DNA from: Piezodorus guildinii
Taxonomy: Eukaryota > Arthropoda > Insecta > Hemiptera > Pentatomidae
DNA length: 64,000 nucleotides
Direction: 5' to 3'
Assembly (NCBI GenBank): GCA_023052935.1
Contig: CM041292.1
Span: 87,093,169 to 87,157,168, forward strand
The position numbers and the translations under genes were made by a program. The notes under the pieces were generated by a model. That model was given only the letters and a program-made list of their open reading frames with translations, had not been told where the DNA came from and did no database searches. Shown here piece by piece: positions 15,401 to 24,100 of the stretch (its first letter is position 1; each line of letters opens with the position of its first letter).

Positions 15401-15794
15401 TTATAACGTTCTAGTATAGTTTGAGTAAGCGTAAATTATATAGAAACAGAGGTTTTATTTCTAGGGTATTTTTAATAAAATAAAGTAATATTAATATTAA
15501 GAGTAATATTAAATAATTGAAAATAAATTGGAGTAAATTATTCCTAATTTAAACAATCTCTTCAAACTTAATAATTATAGCTTTAAACTTAATAATCTAT
15601 TTGAACTTAATAATTATATCTTACAGATAAGTAAAGCTTCCAATGACCATCGACATCCTCGGTCCGATTGAAGCTATCAACGAAGGAGAAAGCCAGTTTC
15701 CAAGAGCCAAAAATGTATAGATAACAGCCAATGAAATGTATGCATTGCCATTAAATGAAGAATCATCCTTTGTGACCGACTCAATAATCGTCCT
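6235..15794 (-). CDS. MFSD11: MFSD11-like (UNC93 family) membrane protein gene, coding exons 2-8; first exon not found
   Basis: This gene encodes a multi-pass membrane protein of the major facilitator superfamily, UNC93 branch; substrate and transport activity of MFSD11 are not established. Seven minus-strand exons were read: 15625-15794, 14480-14656, 12208-12470, 9854-9979, 9608-9776, 7381-7516 and 6235-6402. All internal junctions follow GT-AG. They sum to 1209 nt, exactly 403 codons with the stop, and stay open, which strongly supports the model. Motifs typical of MFSD11 appear in order: WTGQGNYLTLNSDD, SRNSGVFWALLQ, SMLFGNFFVYMAFN, FFSGVYSSCIGAT, LVGLSGILVGVGEI, SFLLGFGDSCFNTQ and APAFAVFKFVQS. 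The tail is acidic and serine-rich. Vertebrate MFSD11 has about 449 residues, so about 35 N-terminal residues (one exon, ending in phase 0) are missing; that exon must lie above 15794. The introns are full of transposon relics, but no exon is damaged. Confidence 0.93.
7381..7516 (-). CDS. MFSD11: MFSD11 exon 7
   Basis: The acceptor is ATTATTTACAG and the donor GTAAAG. It encodes GYLAIACSFLLGFGDSCFNT, then IYAAIGTIFSEESAPAFAVF and KFVQ, ending in phase 0. Confidence 0.92.
7517..9607. other. MFSD11 intron between exons 6 and 7
   Basis: Apart from the MITE at 8589-8822, nothing was recognised. The stretch 7910-8360 is less AT-rich than its surroundings and may be a worn-out element. Confidence 0.4.
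8589..8822 (+). mobile_element. 234-bp MITE with 19-bp terminal inverted repeats
   Basis: The left end TATCTGTGGCGGTCGTGAA and the right end TTCACGACCACCACAGATA are inverted repeats with one mismatch. The element is flanked by TATAA at 8584-8588 and 8823-8827, a likely 5-bp target-site duplication, although it is AT-rich. It has no coding capacity: the 70-codon ORF inside it is not conserved in the second copy. A right-hand fragment of the same family is at 56044-56156. It lies in an MFSD11 intron. Confidence 0.8.
9608..9776 (-). CDS. MFSD11: MFSD11 exon 6
   Basis: The acceptor is GATTTTCTAG and the donor GTAAGT. It encodes GGLLFGLLSFKTARFGRDP, then a helix IVLLGFVVHIATYFCIFLN and a hydrophilic loop ending DNAIITS. 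Confidence 0.92.
9854..9979 (-). CDS. MFSD11: MFSD11 exon 5
   Basis: The acceptor is TTTTTTCTAG and the donor GTAACC. It encodes LELSFFSGVYSSCIGATLN and LVGLSGILVGVGEIAG, among the most conserved parts of the MFSD11 family. Confidence 0.92.
10350..11815 (-). mobile_element. RTE-type non-LTR retrotransposon relic (reverse transcriptase part)
   Basis: The minus strand encodes, in pieces separated by stops and frameshifts, the reverse transcriptase of an RTE-like element. In order these are LNEETQVLARWCHHFSNVL, KEISEAILNLKNNKAPG, a worn ISLLSCAYKI block, KAMEELNIPRKLIQL, RRGVRQGVALACLLFNLALE, YADDIDIVV after a frameshift, and QINEKTK-like and VYLGSQVN blocks. It lies antisense to nothing, in the same orientation as the host gene, inside the intron between exons 4 and 5. 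A 177-bp insert (11141-11317) interrupts it. It is clearly dead. Confidence 0.85.
11141..11317 (-). mobile_element. 177-bp insertion with 14-bp target-site duplication
   Basis: The 14-bp direct repeat TGATATTAGATAAG occurs at 11127-11140 and 11318-11331, immediately either side. Removing the insert restores the surrounding RTE reading. On the minus strand the insert ends in AAATAAATAAATTTTC followed by a purine/pyrimidine run, like a retroposon tail. The family is not recognised. Confidence 0.75.
11816..11935 (+). repeat. Short repeat with hammerhead-like hairpin motif
   Basis: At 11824-11857 the plus strand reads CTGATGAAAACCCAAAATGG and then GGGTCAAAACG. This is a CTGATGA box, a short C/G hairpin and an AAAC box, similar in plan to hammerhead ribozyme cores and to the motif in the foldback elements at 43101-43416 and 62121-62660. 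The GAAAC box is mutated to CAAAAC. Element borders are not clear. Confidence 0.4.
12208..12470 (-). CDS. MFSD11: MFSD11 exon 4
   Basis: The acceptor is TATTTTTCAG and the donor GTAAAAC. It starts SMLFGNFFVYMAFN and includes a hydrophobic stretch LLVTIVLSALCGIGCIFMLL. The loop after it and a final helix end in CITFFYTG, split at glycine. This is the largest exon recovered, with 87 full codons. Confidence 0.92.
13097..13264 (+). repeat. Repeat shared with the 38339-38512 region, directly upstream of a SINE
   Basis: This stretch is the reverse complement of about 38339-38512. Both contain AGTATTACACTTAACTAT, GGGAAGTCCATA, AAGCTCACTCATT, GATAAGAGATATAAGACATT and AGCATGGGGTCACC. In both places it runs straight into the head of a SINE-A copy, so SINE plus this leader behave as one longer repeat. 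Confidence 0.75.
13265..14252 (+). repeat. SINE-A copy 1, split by an RTE fragment
   Basis: The tRNA-like head (GGTCACCCGTGATGCAGTGG, then GGTTCCAACAC as the B box) starts at about 13265. The body continues to 13530, is interrupted by the RTE fragment 13531-14211, and resumes at 14212 with the SINE tail TAAAGTGACATTAAATGAAT and AAACAAAC. It lies in the MFSD11 intron between exons 3 and 4. Confidence 0.85.
13531..14211 (-). mobile_element. 5'-truncated RTE-type reverse transcriptase fragment inserted in a SINE
   Basis: An open frame (stop side near 13437, start side 14210) holds reverse transcriptase motifs: LIPIHKKG, NYRRISLLPVCYKIFSSIL, DYQCGFRRNRSTIDQIFSLR, LYIDFKKAYDSIDR, LKQGDSLSPVLFNIALEYV and the catalytic GYADDLVLLGED. 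The frame ends soon after YADD, so the element is truncated at both ends as a protein. It ends, on its own strand, in a (TTA)n tail. The 12-bp repeat CACAGTAGCATA at 13519-13530 and 14212-14223 is the target-site duplication. The block set is that of RTE/BovB-like elements common in arthropods. Confidence 0.88.
14480..14656 (-). CDS. MFSD11: MFSD11 exon 3
   Basis: The acceptor is TTTTCAG and the donor GTTTGTA. It completes the split leucine, then encodes a hydrophobic segment, the conserved WTGQGNYLTLN block and RNSGVFWALLQC. It ends with two bases of a serine codon. Confidence 0.92.
15625..15794 (-). CDS. MFSD11: MFSD11 exon 2 (first one recovered)
   Basis: The acceptor is TTTTTGTTTCAG before 15794 and the donor is GTAAGA after 15625. 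The exon starts in phase 0 with RTIIESVTKDDSSFNG and runs through YISLAVIYTFLALGNWLSPS and the glycine-proline motif IGPRMSMVIG. It ends two bases into a leucine codon. Confidence 0.9.
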
Positions 15795-15904
15795 CTGAAA
15801 CAAAAACATACCTACTTAAGAAACCAATAAAATAAGATTTAAAAAAACACAAAATAAACAATGAAAAATTATTTTACTTGTATGTTTAATCTTTAGAGCT
15901 ATTG

Positions 15905-17260
15905 GATATTTATAAAACAGATCTTGCTGCCATGCAGGAAATCCAGAGGACAGGAAATGGCATAATAGAAAAATGATACCACAATTTTTATTATAGCTGT
16001 TGTGAGAGGTTACACCAGGATTGTACTGGTTTCATTGTCTCTAGCTGTCATAGGAGGCTTGAGATAGATTTCAAACCTTTCAGCCTACGAATATGCTCCA
16101 TGAGACTAAAAAGGAAATTCTACAAAATTTCCAATTTGAGTGCTCTTGCTCCTATGGAGGTCTCTGAGAACACAGAAAAGGATAAATTCTATGATATATT
16201 ATAAAATAAACGAGTCCCCAAGATATGATGTATAGGTTATAGCTAGCGATATAAATGATAAAGTGGGTAGAGAAGCAATTTACTCCCTAACAATAGGTCC
16301 AAATAGCCTACATGAAGAAAACAGAAAAATATTTAACAATTAATAAACTTCATAGATTTCTGGAATCTTATAATAAGAGGTACTCTTTTTTCACCTAAGA
16401 CAGTCCATAAAGGTACATGGACTTCATCAGATGGCAATATGGTCAACCACAATGATCATACTTTGATTGCTGCTTGAAGCTGATCTAACCTGCTAGATGT
16501 TACAGTCTTCAGCAGTGCAAACATTGACTGTGACCACTTGTTGGTCCTAGCATGCTTCAGGGAACTCATCGTTGAAACTCAATGTACCCTAAGGTTCCAA
16601 AAATTCAACCTCATAAAACCTCAGAGGAAGCTAGTTCTAGTTATTCAAACTTTTTTAATGACCAAATTTAAGAGGCAATATACGAGTGTTGAAGACAGAA
16701 GGAAGAATATATCAGCAGGTATTAACGATGCAGCAGAAGGGTCTCTAGACTTTCAGCAGAGAGTGGTTTGATGACAAATGCAGATTAGCTATAAAACACA
16801 AGAACATTGCCTTGTCCGTATATCCCCAAAACGCACTAGAAAAACTATAAAAGGGTACTGACAATGAAGTAGAGAAGAAGAAGCAATTGGAAGATTTAAA
16901 AACTTTAAAATATAATAATGAGTTACGGAAACTTTACAACAAAATCAACCTAGAAAGAAAATGTTGTAAGCCCATAAAATATGCTTGCAAGGATCTTGAT
17001 AGTACCCTGCATTCTAAAAAGTCCCACATAATTTTATAAGTGCCTTTGGAAGATGGCAATTTTGAAACCTCAGAAGAGGAAGTTGTCATAACGGCAATCA
17101 ACTAAATATTTAATTGACTTGAATATATTTAAATTGAAAAGGGGCAAGCTTGGAACACCTAGTTACCAAAAAAGGCGCTAGATACCACCTGTGAGAGCGA
17201 GAACTTTTCAAAGGTTTTAGACGTTAGTGTGCTGAGGATGTTTTGTGCTAGTAGCAGTGT
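15905..17260 (+). mobile_element. RTE-type element relic, endonuclease and linker part
   Basis: The plus strand, with several stops and frameshifts, reads like the apurinic-type endonuclease of RTE elements. Blocks are AAMQEIQRTGNGIIE (catalytic glutamate), FYYSCCER, RLKRKFYKISNLSALAP, GTWTSSDGNMVNHNDHTLI, LLDVTVFSSANIDCDHLLVL (the usual SDH histidine, here CDH), CFRELI and, further on, WFDDKCRLAIKHKNIA and ETSEEEVVITAIN. It lies head-on to MFSD11, beginning about 110 bp above exon 2, so probably in intron 1. The opposite orientation and different part show it is a separate insertion from the two minus-strand relics. Confidence 0.85.
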
Positions 17261-19469
17261 GGCTTCATCGTTCAGCTTGCCATAATTGGATTAAGAAAGC
17301 ATGAAAACAAAAAATACCCCTTCTCCTAAAAAGCAGATGTCTTCTTCTACTGACTACATGACGCTTCACTATTTTCACAAACATTTAAAAAACTTGAAAA
17401 CGCACTACAAAGAAGAATTTATTTTTCTGTCCCTATTTTTCCTTTTATTAATATTTTTTCACAGAAATAATCCTTAAAAACAACGACAAGGGATAAGATA
17501 TACAAGATGCTATTTTCTTCTGTACAAGCTTGAATAAAATCTATACCAAAAACGAAGCCAGTCCGACTCCTACTAGTTAACCACTTAGCAGGTGTAGTGA
17601 TCCAAAGCAGGTATTTCAACAAATAAAAAATGATTCATCAGAGGAGTAAAGATACAATTTGTTTAAAAGTAATGAAAAAATAGTCCAAAGGCAATCAATT
17701 TTTTATTTCCAATGACGAAGTGGTTGGTCATTCGGCCATCCGACATCTTGCTGCCCAGTATAAATTTGATTGTTTCGTATATTCGACCAAAGGCAGTCAA
17801 GAAACTACTTACTAACATGGAACAGTGTATTTATGTGTATGGTTTTTAAAAATACAATACATCACATGAAAACAATTATCTTCCCATGCAACATTGTTTC
17901 CTAAAGACGGTTATTATTTTCAGTTGAAAATTTTCTCTTTTCCCCCTTTGGATGTCTGCTGATAAGAGCATTTGATGGAGGGTTGATAAATATTGTCCTG
18001 ATTTAAAAATAGATCTGGAATTGGTAAGATACTTCCTCAAAACTATCTGTCAAGTTAATAAATACTGAATAAACACAAATTATAGAAATAATTTTATTTT
18101 CAGCATTATTTTGATAATAATGCGATGGCCTCGGGACCTTTCAATTAAGTTTTGTTACTTTACCAAGTCGAGTAATCTATGTACAAGTTGCTTCCATGTC
18201 ATCTTATCATGTGAAAATTTACTTGTATTAAACAACACAGTTAAGTACTTAATGAAATAAATTTTGAAGAAAATATTAATAATTTCTAAAAACATTAATT
18301 GATCAGCAGCTACAGAAGTTTAGCTTTCCAGACTTCAGTGTCGAGATGTCATTCAAATATTATCTATCTAATATTTAAAAAAAGAGCTTATACCATTTTA
18401 GTATCATAAAACTGAATTGTTTAAAAATATTAATATTTGAACAGCATAACATTAGATTTTTTTTTTTAAATCTGAACTTCATGCGAAACATGAAAGAAAA
18501 TCTAATAGTTAGAACTCGACCTTAAAACAGACTTAATTACTTGATATTGTTTTGTGGTGCGGACGAGATATATAGGCAGATGAATACAATGTTACCACTA
18601 CTAGCCATACTTTATCCCATACAAGACCCTTCATTCTCTAAAGAACCCGGGTCCCAGGAAATATTCTCTTCGTCTCTTTAATCACACCACAAGAAAAGAA
18701 AATGCTTTTCAACTGATGGATATATACTGAATCACTTATCCGATGTACATTTTTATTTATGTATATTAAATAAAGGGACTGAGTGAAAAATGATCTAAAT
18801 TTCTACAAGTAGTGCGACAATAATACTATACAAGAAAAACAAATTAAGCGTGAGACTCCTTTCTAGCCCCCGCAATAAGTTTCCGTTGATTTAAATTTTC
18901 ATGATTTTTTAAAAATAATGTTCTTGACAACTTAGATAAGAAGTTGTAAGGACCAAAACTGAATAAAGTATTCTCATCACCACTCTAGTTTTTGTTGCGT
19001 TCTGAAATATGCAAAATTACAATTTTAAAAGAAAACGTTATTTTAACAGCGAAGAAAATTATATAACTCGAGAACCAGCTCAGCCTCAGCCACCAAATGT
19101 ATGTCACTTATAAACATCGTATAGGTGTGTAACCTGTGTTAGTTTCATAAATTTTCACTCCATCCCTTTTGAAATATTTCCGTGTAAACTTCGCGAAAAA
19201 CGAATGAAAAATCTTATACAAAAAAGGACTATTTTCTCAAGATTACAATTTTTACAGCGAGTAGGGCTGTGACCAAGCTATGTATAAAACAACAACTCTC
19301 TCTCTCTCAAAAAAAAAAAAAAAATTGGTCTCTTTTCCTTTATAGACTTTTAACTCGCTAAAAGCCTCAATTTTTATTAATTTTCGATAATTGTTTAAGT
19401 ACTTTCTTCACTTTTAAGGTAATGAGTTGCACGGACAAAATATATAAAGCATATCCTTATATTATCGAG
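17261..19469. other. AT-rich DNA, no feature recognised
   Basis: No protein-like reading was found on either strand, and the missing MFSD11 first exon could not be located here. The only simple feature is a short CT run followed by a 16-base A run near 19296-19324. Confidence 0.4.
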
Positions 19470-19740
19470 AGTTCAGCTGGGTCCGCCGGCGGAGTCACAT
19501 CGTCTCCATATCGATCATATAGAACTTTTATAATAAGAGTCCTATCGGCTTCGAAATTTACATACGAGTTAATGTACAGTTTTAGTGCGTATGTGTAAAA
19601 TTTGAACAAATTCGGAGCGCGAACTTGGCCACACGAAGAGCGGCAAGTTGGGCTTCAGATCCCGAGAGGCGCTCTCTTATCAGGAGGAGGTTGAGACAGG
19701 TCCATCCCCACCATCTCCAAGTCGCCGTACTCAGCTAAGC
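19470..19740. other. GC- and CpG-richer island in AT-rich DNA
   Basis: This patch has many CG dinucleotides, unlike its surroundings, and a perfect 12-base palindrome TCCGCCGGCGGA at 19482-19493. It may be the 5' end of the R2-like element downstream, or a promoter/first-exon region of MFSD11 on the minus strand. Neither is shown. Confidence 0.3.
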
Positions 19741-19989
19741 CCTTTGTTTATACTTTTATTTCATTATTAATGTTCACTTTTATCAATGGCATAAACGGGT
19801 AATTACCCGGTTGTTTGTTATTATGTCAAGTTATTTTAGAATGTGGACGTTCTTTAAATTTCTATTTATTTTCTAATGTTTTATTTATCCTTGCATTAAT
19901 GATCAAGTCAATTAATACATGAATCACGTAGGCATGATTTCTATATAAAAGGATGCCATATGATATGAATATCTTCTAAGTATACTTTA

Positions 19990-21010
19990 AACTTAATATA
20001 TTTTCTTAGACTTTCTACGTGATTATGTAGTTTTTTTAATCCTATTATATTCATATACTGTTGATGTAATTATAACAATATGCTTTTAGTTATTTATAAC
20101 AAATAATAATCGATAAGCTATATTTTAAACTATTTACTAATTTTAATTGCATGTTTTTTCTCTAATAATTTTAGCATTTAACTATGTTTTTTTTTTTTTT
20201 TTTTTTTGTTTTGTTTTTTTAGCCTTTAGAAATGTTAGAGCAAATAATTTTATAGCTATGAATCATGCTATGATTTATGTTTTTTGACGTCTTACTATAT
20301 TTTAGACCTAATATGTTTTCTTAGTCTTTTACGTGATAATATTGTGGGTTTTTTTTTTAAATATTATTTTAGTCATAACATCTTGGCATATTTATATATA
20401 TATGCCTATATATATCTTAGTTATTAATATATAAGTTGTTTTAAACTGTTTACCTAATATTGATTGCATGTTTTTCTATAATGATTTTAACGCTTAACTA
20501 TCTATATATATTTTTTAAATTATAATTACTATTATTTTAATGCACTTTTACTTATTTATAACAACTAATAATCGAGAAGCTATATTTTAAACTATTTACT
20601 AATTTTAATTGCATGTTTTTTTTCTCTAATAATTTTAGCATTTAACTATGTTTTTTTTCTTAGCCTATATAAATGTTTGAAGAAATAATTTTATAGATAT
20701 AAATAATGTTATGATCTTTTTTCAACATCTTACTATATTTTAGACCTAATTAAATATATTTGCTTAGCATTTTAGTGATAATATTGTGTTTTTTTTTTTT
20801 TTTAATCTTATTGTAATCATAAACTCTTGATGTATTTATATACTTTTACCTATTTATATCTTAGTCATTGACCTGTGAGTTATTTTGAACTACTTACCTA
20901 ATATTAATTGCATATTTTGTTCTAATAATTCTACGTTTTACCATTTATGTTTTTTAGCCTTTATCAATGTTTGAGCAAGTAATTTTATAGATATGAATAA
21001 TGTTATGATC
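19990..21010 (+). repeat. Degenerate tandem repeat leading into the R2-like ORF
   Basis: Three head-to-tail units start near 19990, 20305 and 20743 (about 315, 438 and 268 bp). Each carries TTAGACCTAAT or a near match, a TTTTC/GCTTAG plus ACGTGATAAT block, a T run, TTTAATTGCATGTTTTT, AATAATTTTAGCATTTAACT and AATAATTTTATAGATATGAA with changes. The middle unit has an internal duplication of about 145 bp. Such units directly upstream of a retrotransposon ORF resemble 5' UTR promoter monomers. Confidence 0.7.
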
Positions 21011-21034
21011 TTTTGAATTTCCTAATGGAATGGC

Positions 21035-21044
21035 TATATAAAAG
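21035..21044 (+). promoter_or_regulatory. TATA-like box upstream of the R2-like ORF
   Basis: TATATAAAAG lies about 130 bp before the ORF start and is the best TATA match nearby. Just downstream, 21051-21090 is a long pyrimidine tract ending in CTTTTTGTAG, which also looks like a 3' splice site. Non-LTR elements normally use internal TATA-less promoters, so either reading would be unusual. Confidence 0.3.
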
Positions 21045-21173
21045 CGGTCATTTTTTTTTTGTCTTCTTTCTTTTTTTTCGCTTTTTGTAGAGATAGAGGA
21101 GTAATTCTAAATTTTGCCACTATTGATGTTATATATTGGGTACTAAGTTGTTGAACTAGTCCTAAATAACAAA

Positions 21174-24100
21174 ATGGAAGATATATCCGGAACTGGGAAA
21201 AATATAGATGTTGGCCAGCAAGTATGGATTCGAAGAACATGCGGGTTGCTTCAAGAGGCCTTTATTACTAATATAGAAAAGAGTGATAAGAATAACTACC
21301 GAATTGTGTCCGTTGAATGGGAGGAGAATACCGGCATTTTTTCTGGAAAAACTGTGATCGACAGTGAGCTTTTCATACGAGACCCGACAGTGATTATGGA
21401 GTCACATGAAAAAGACAATGACGGTAATCGTAGCTCAGAAAATTGTATTCAAGAGGGCTCACATAAAAATGATGAAGATTTGGATCCTAAACAGCAATGT
21501 TTAACAAAAGATAAATCTTGCCACATTTGTTCGATTTGCCATCAATCATTTAAGAGTAGTCGTGGGCTTGTAATTCATACCTCAAAGAAGCACCCGATAG
21601 AAGCGAATAGGATTAAGTTGGGAAGGATAGAAAGGAAGAATGAAGGTGAAAAGGTCGAAAGCTCAACTGAGAACAACATTGGGTTAGATGTTAAAAAGTG
21701 GGCGGACACATTTAAAGATCTGCTTAAGGCTCCTTTCAATTCTGAAAATTTTGATAAAAACATGAGGGACTTTCATTGTTTTCTAAGAGAAGCGAATAAA
21801 ACTCTCCCAGGTCCAAAACATCCAGCAGTACGTTTTTACCAAATGCGTAAAACGAAAAAGCTTGCGATGGGGGGGAAGGGTGAACGAAAGGCTAGCAATC
21901 CTCAAAGATCCAACAAGGCCGCAAGGGAAAGGAGGCGTGAACAATACGAATACGACCTGGCCCAGTACAAATACTACAACTGCAGGAAGAAAGTGGTTCA
22001 GAGTGTAATGAATGAAAATCGCCCAAAGCAGTGTCCCATCGCCATTGAGAAGGTTGAGGATCATTTCAAATCACTTTTTGAGATAAAAAATGATAACGAA
22101 AAAGAAGACTACCCTTCATCACCAGGTATTCCTAACGTGCAATCAATTGATTTGAAAACAGTGCACAGGGTAATAAAAAATATATCTTTGGACACATCAG
22201 CCGGTCCAGATGGAGTTCTTATAAGAACAATTAAAAAAATAGGAATCGCACATATAATGAAGACAATAGTAGAAATAATCCTGAAATTCGGACACGTCCC
22301 CGAAATTCTCCGCTGTGGACGAACAGTTCTAATTTATAAAGGAAAAGGGGATAGCAAGGAAATATCCTCTTGGAGACCGATTACAATTTATCCCATCGTG
22401 AGGCGTATCGTTGAAAAGGTTCTCGACTTCGAGCTTCGAAAGCAAATTTCATTTCACCCAAGCCAGAGAGGTTTCATTATTGGCCAACCGGGGTGTCATG
22501 TCAATGCCAGAATAATTGATGCTATTCTCAGAGATGCAAAAAATAAACAAGAAGACGCGGCAGTCGCGTTCTTAGATGTGACTGGAGCATTTGATAACAT
22601 CGGACACGGCCATATCTTGAGATCTTTGGAGTCGAGAGGGGTTTCGAGCGACTTAAGAAAAGCGATTGAGGGCCTATTGTGTAAAAACACGATAAAGATC
22701 AATCTTGGGATCAATAAAACAAACGGTATCCATGTTTTGAGAGGAGTACCTCAGGGTGGGCCACTTTCACCGGCGCTGTTTAATCTAAGTATAGATTCTC
22801 TATACACCGAGCTCTGTGATCCAAAGATAGCTAATGAGTATGGATACAAATTACTTCCAAACCACGACTCTGTTTTACTCACAGGTTTTGCGGATGATCA
22901 AGCCGTGACCTGTCACAATGTGGAATCTGGAGAGAGAGCCATCAACTGCGTCCGTAGAATACTTGGAGAGATAGGATTATCTGTTAATGCAAACAAAAGC
23001 ACAGGTATAATCTTGAAAAATGGAAAGTTGGTTGGGTCAAAGTTTTGTTTGGATACGGGAGAGGAAATCCATTCTATTCAAGATAAAGATTTCATCAAAT
23101 ACCTGGGTTGTAGATTTTCGGGGGAATTAGAATTTGATGAGGAATCCGTCGGTAGGCTGAATCGAGATATGGAAAAGCTTGTAAATTCTAATCTCCTAAA
23201 GCCTGACCAAAAAATAAACATTGTAAATAGATATGTTTTTCCTTCCGTGATATACCCGCTGCAGACTGCACCACTAACAAAACTGTGCCCATCTTTGTTA
23301 GAGGCAATCGACGTCATAATTCGAAGATGTATAAAGGCTATCATAGGATTGCCAGCCAACTCCTGCTCTTCTATGCTGTACTCGCCGCGACGATATAGGG
23401 GTCTTGGGCTTCTGCGTTGTCAATGGGAAGCTCCTCTTCAGCATTGGGCGATTTCTCAAAGATTGGCCGGAGTAACAGACGCCCTGTTTCAAAATATCTT
23501 CAACTTAACGGAGGAGATCCGCGAGTGCACCGAACTACTGCGAATTGAGGGAAATGCTATAGAGGCCCCTCTCACGATAAAGAGAGTGAGGCAGTTCTTG
23601 AGGGAAAAGTCTTTTGAGGAGTGGAGCCAGTGCAAGTGGCAGGGTGTAGGCGTGGTACATTTTAAAGCCAACCCGAGCGTAAACAGGTTTATGTTCGATC
23701 GACAAATGTTAACAGGATCAGAGTGGACAAACGCACTCAAATTGAACATAAACTACGCACCACTTCGTGGAGTCCCTGGATCGAGATGCCAGGGTAACGA
23801 GGCTGTTGGACCCCTCTGCCGCAGATGCGGTCGAGAGTTAGAAACCCCTTCACATGTGTTGGGAAAATGTCCACATAACATGCTTCTCGTTACCCGCCGG
23901 CACAACCGCATAAAGAAAGAAATATCAGAACTTTTGGAAGTGAGAAAGTATAAATGTTTTCAGGAAGTCTTTTGCCTTGATACAGATGGGTCGACAAGAT
24001 TTGTGGATATCTTGGCATTTAATGCCACAAAAAATGAAGCACTGATAGTGGACCCCACTATCAGATATGAAACAAATGACCAGGAACAAGGCAAGAGGAT

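Noticed and set aside
17419..17622. Minus-strand ORF as the missing MFSD11 first exon
   Set aside because: It lacks the expected membrane helix and FTAFQ-like motif of the family and has no donor in the right phase.
21174..21390. A separate kinesin-13 gene exon fused by misassembly
   Set aside because: The segment is continuous in frame with the zinc finger and reverse transcriptase, with no splice site between them. The resemblance is kept as a property of the retrotransposon ORF.
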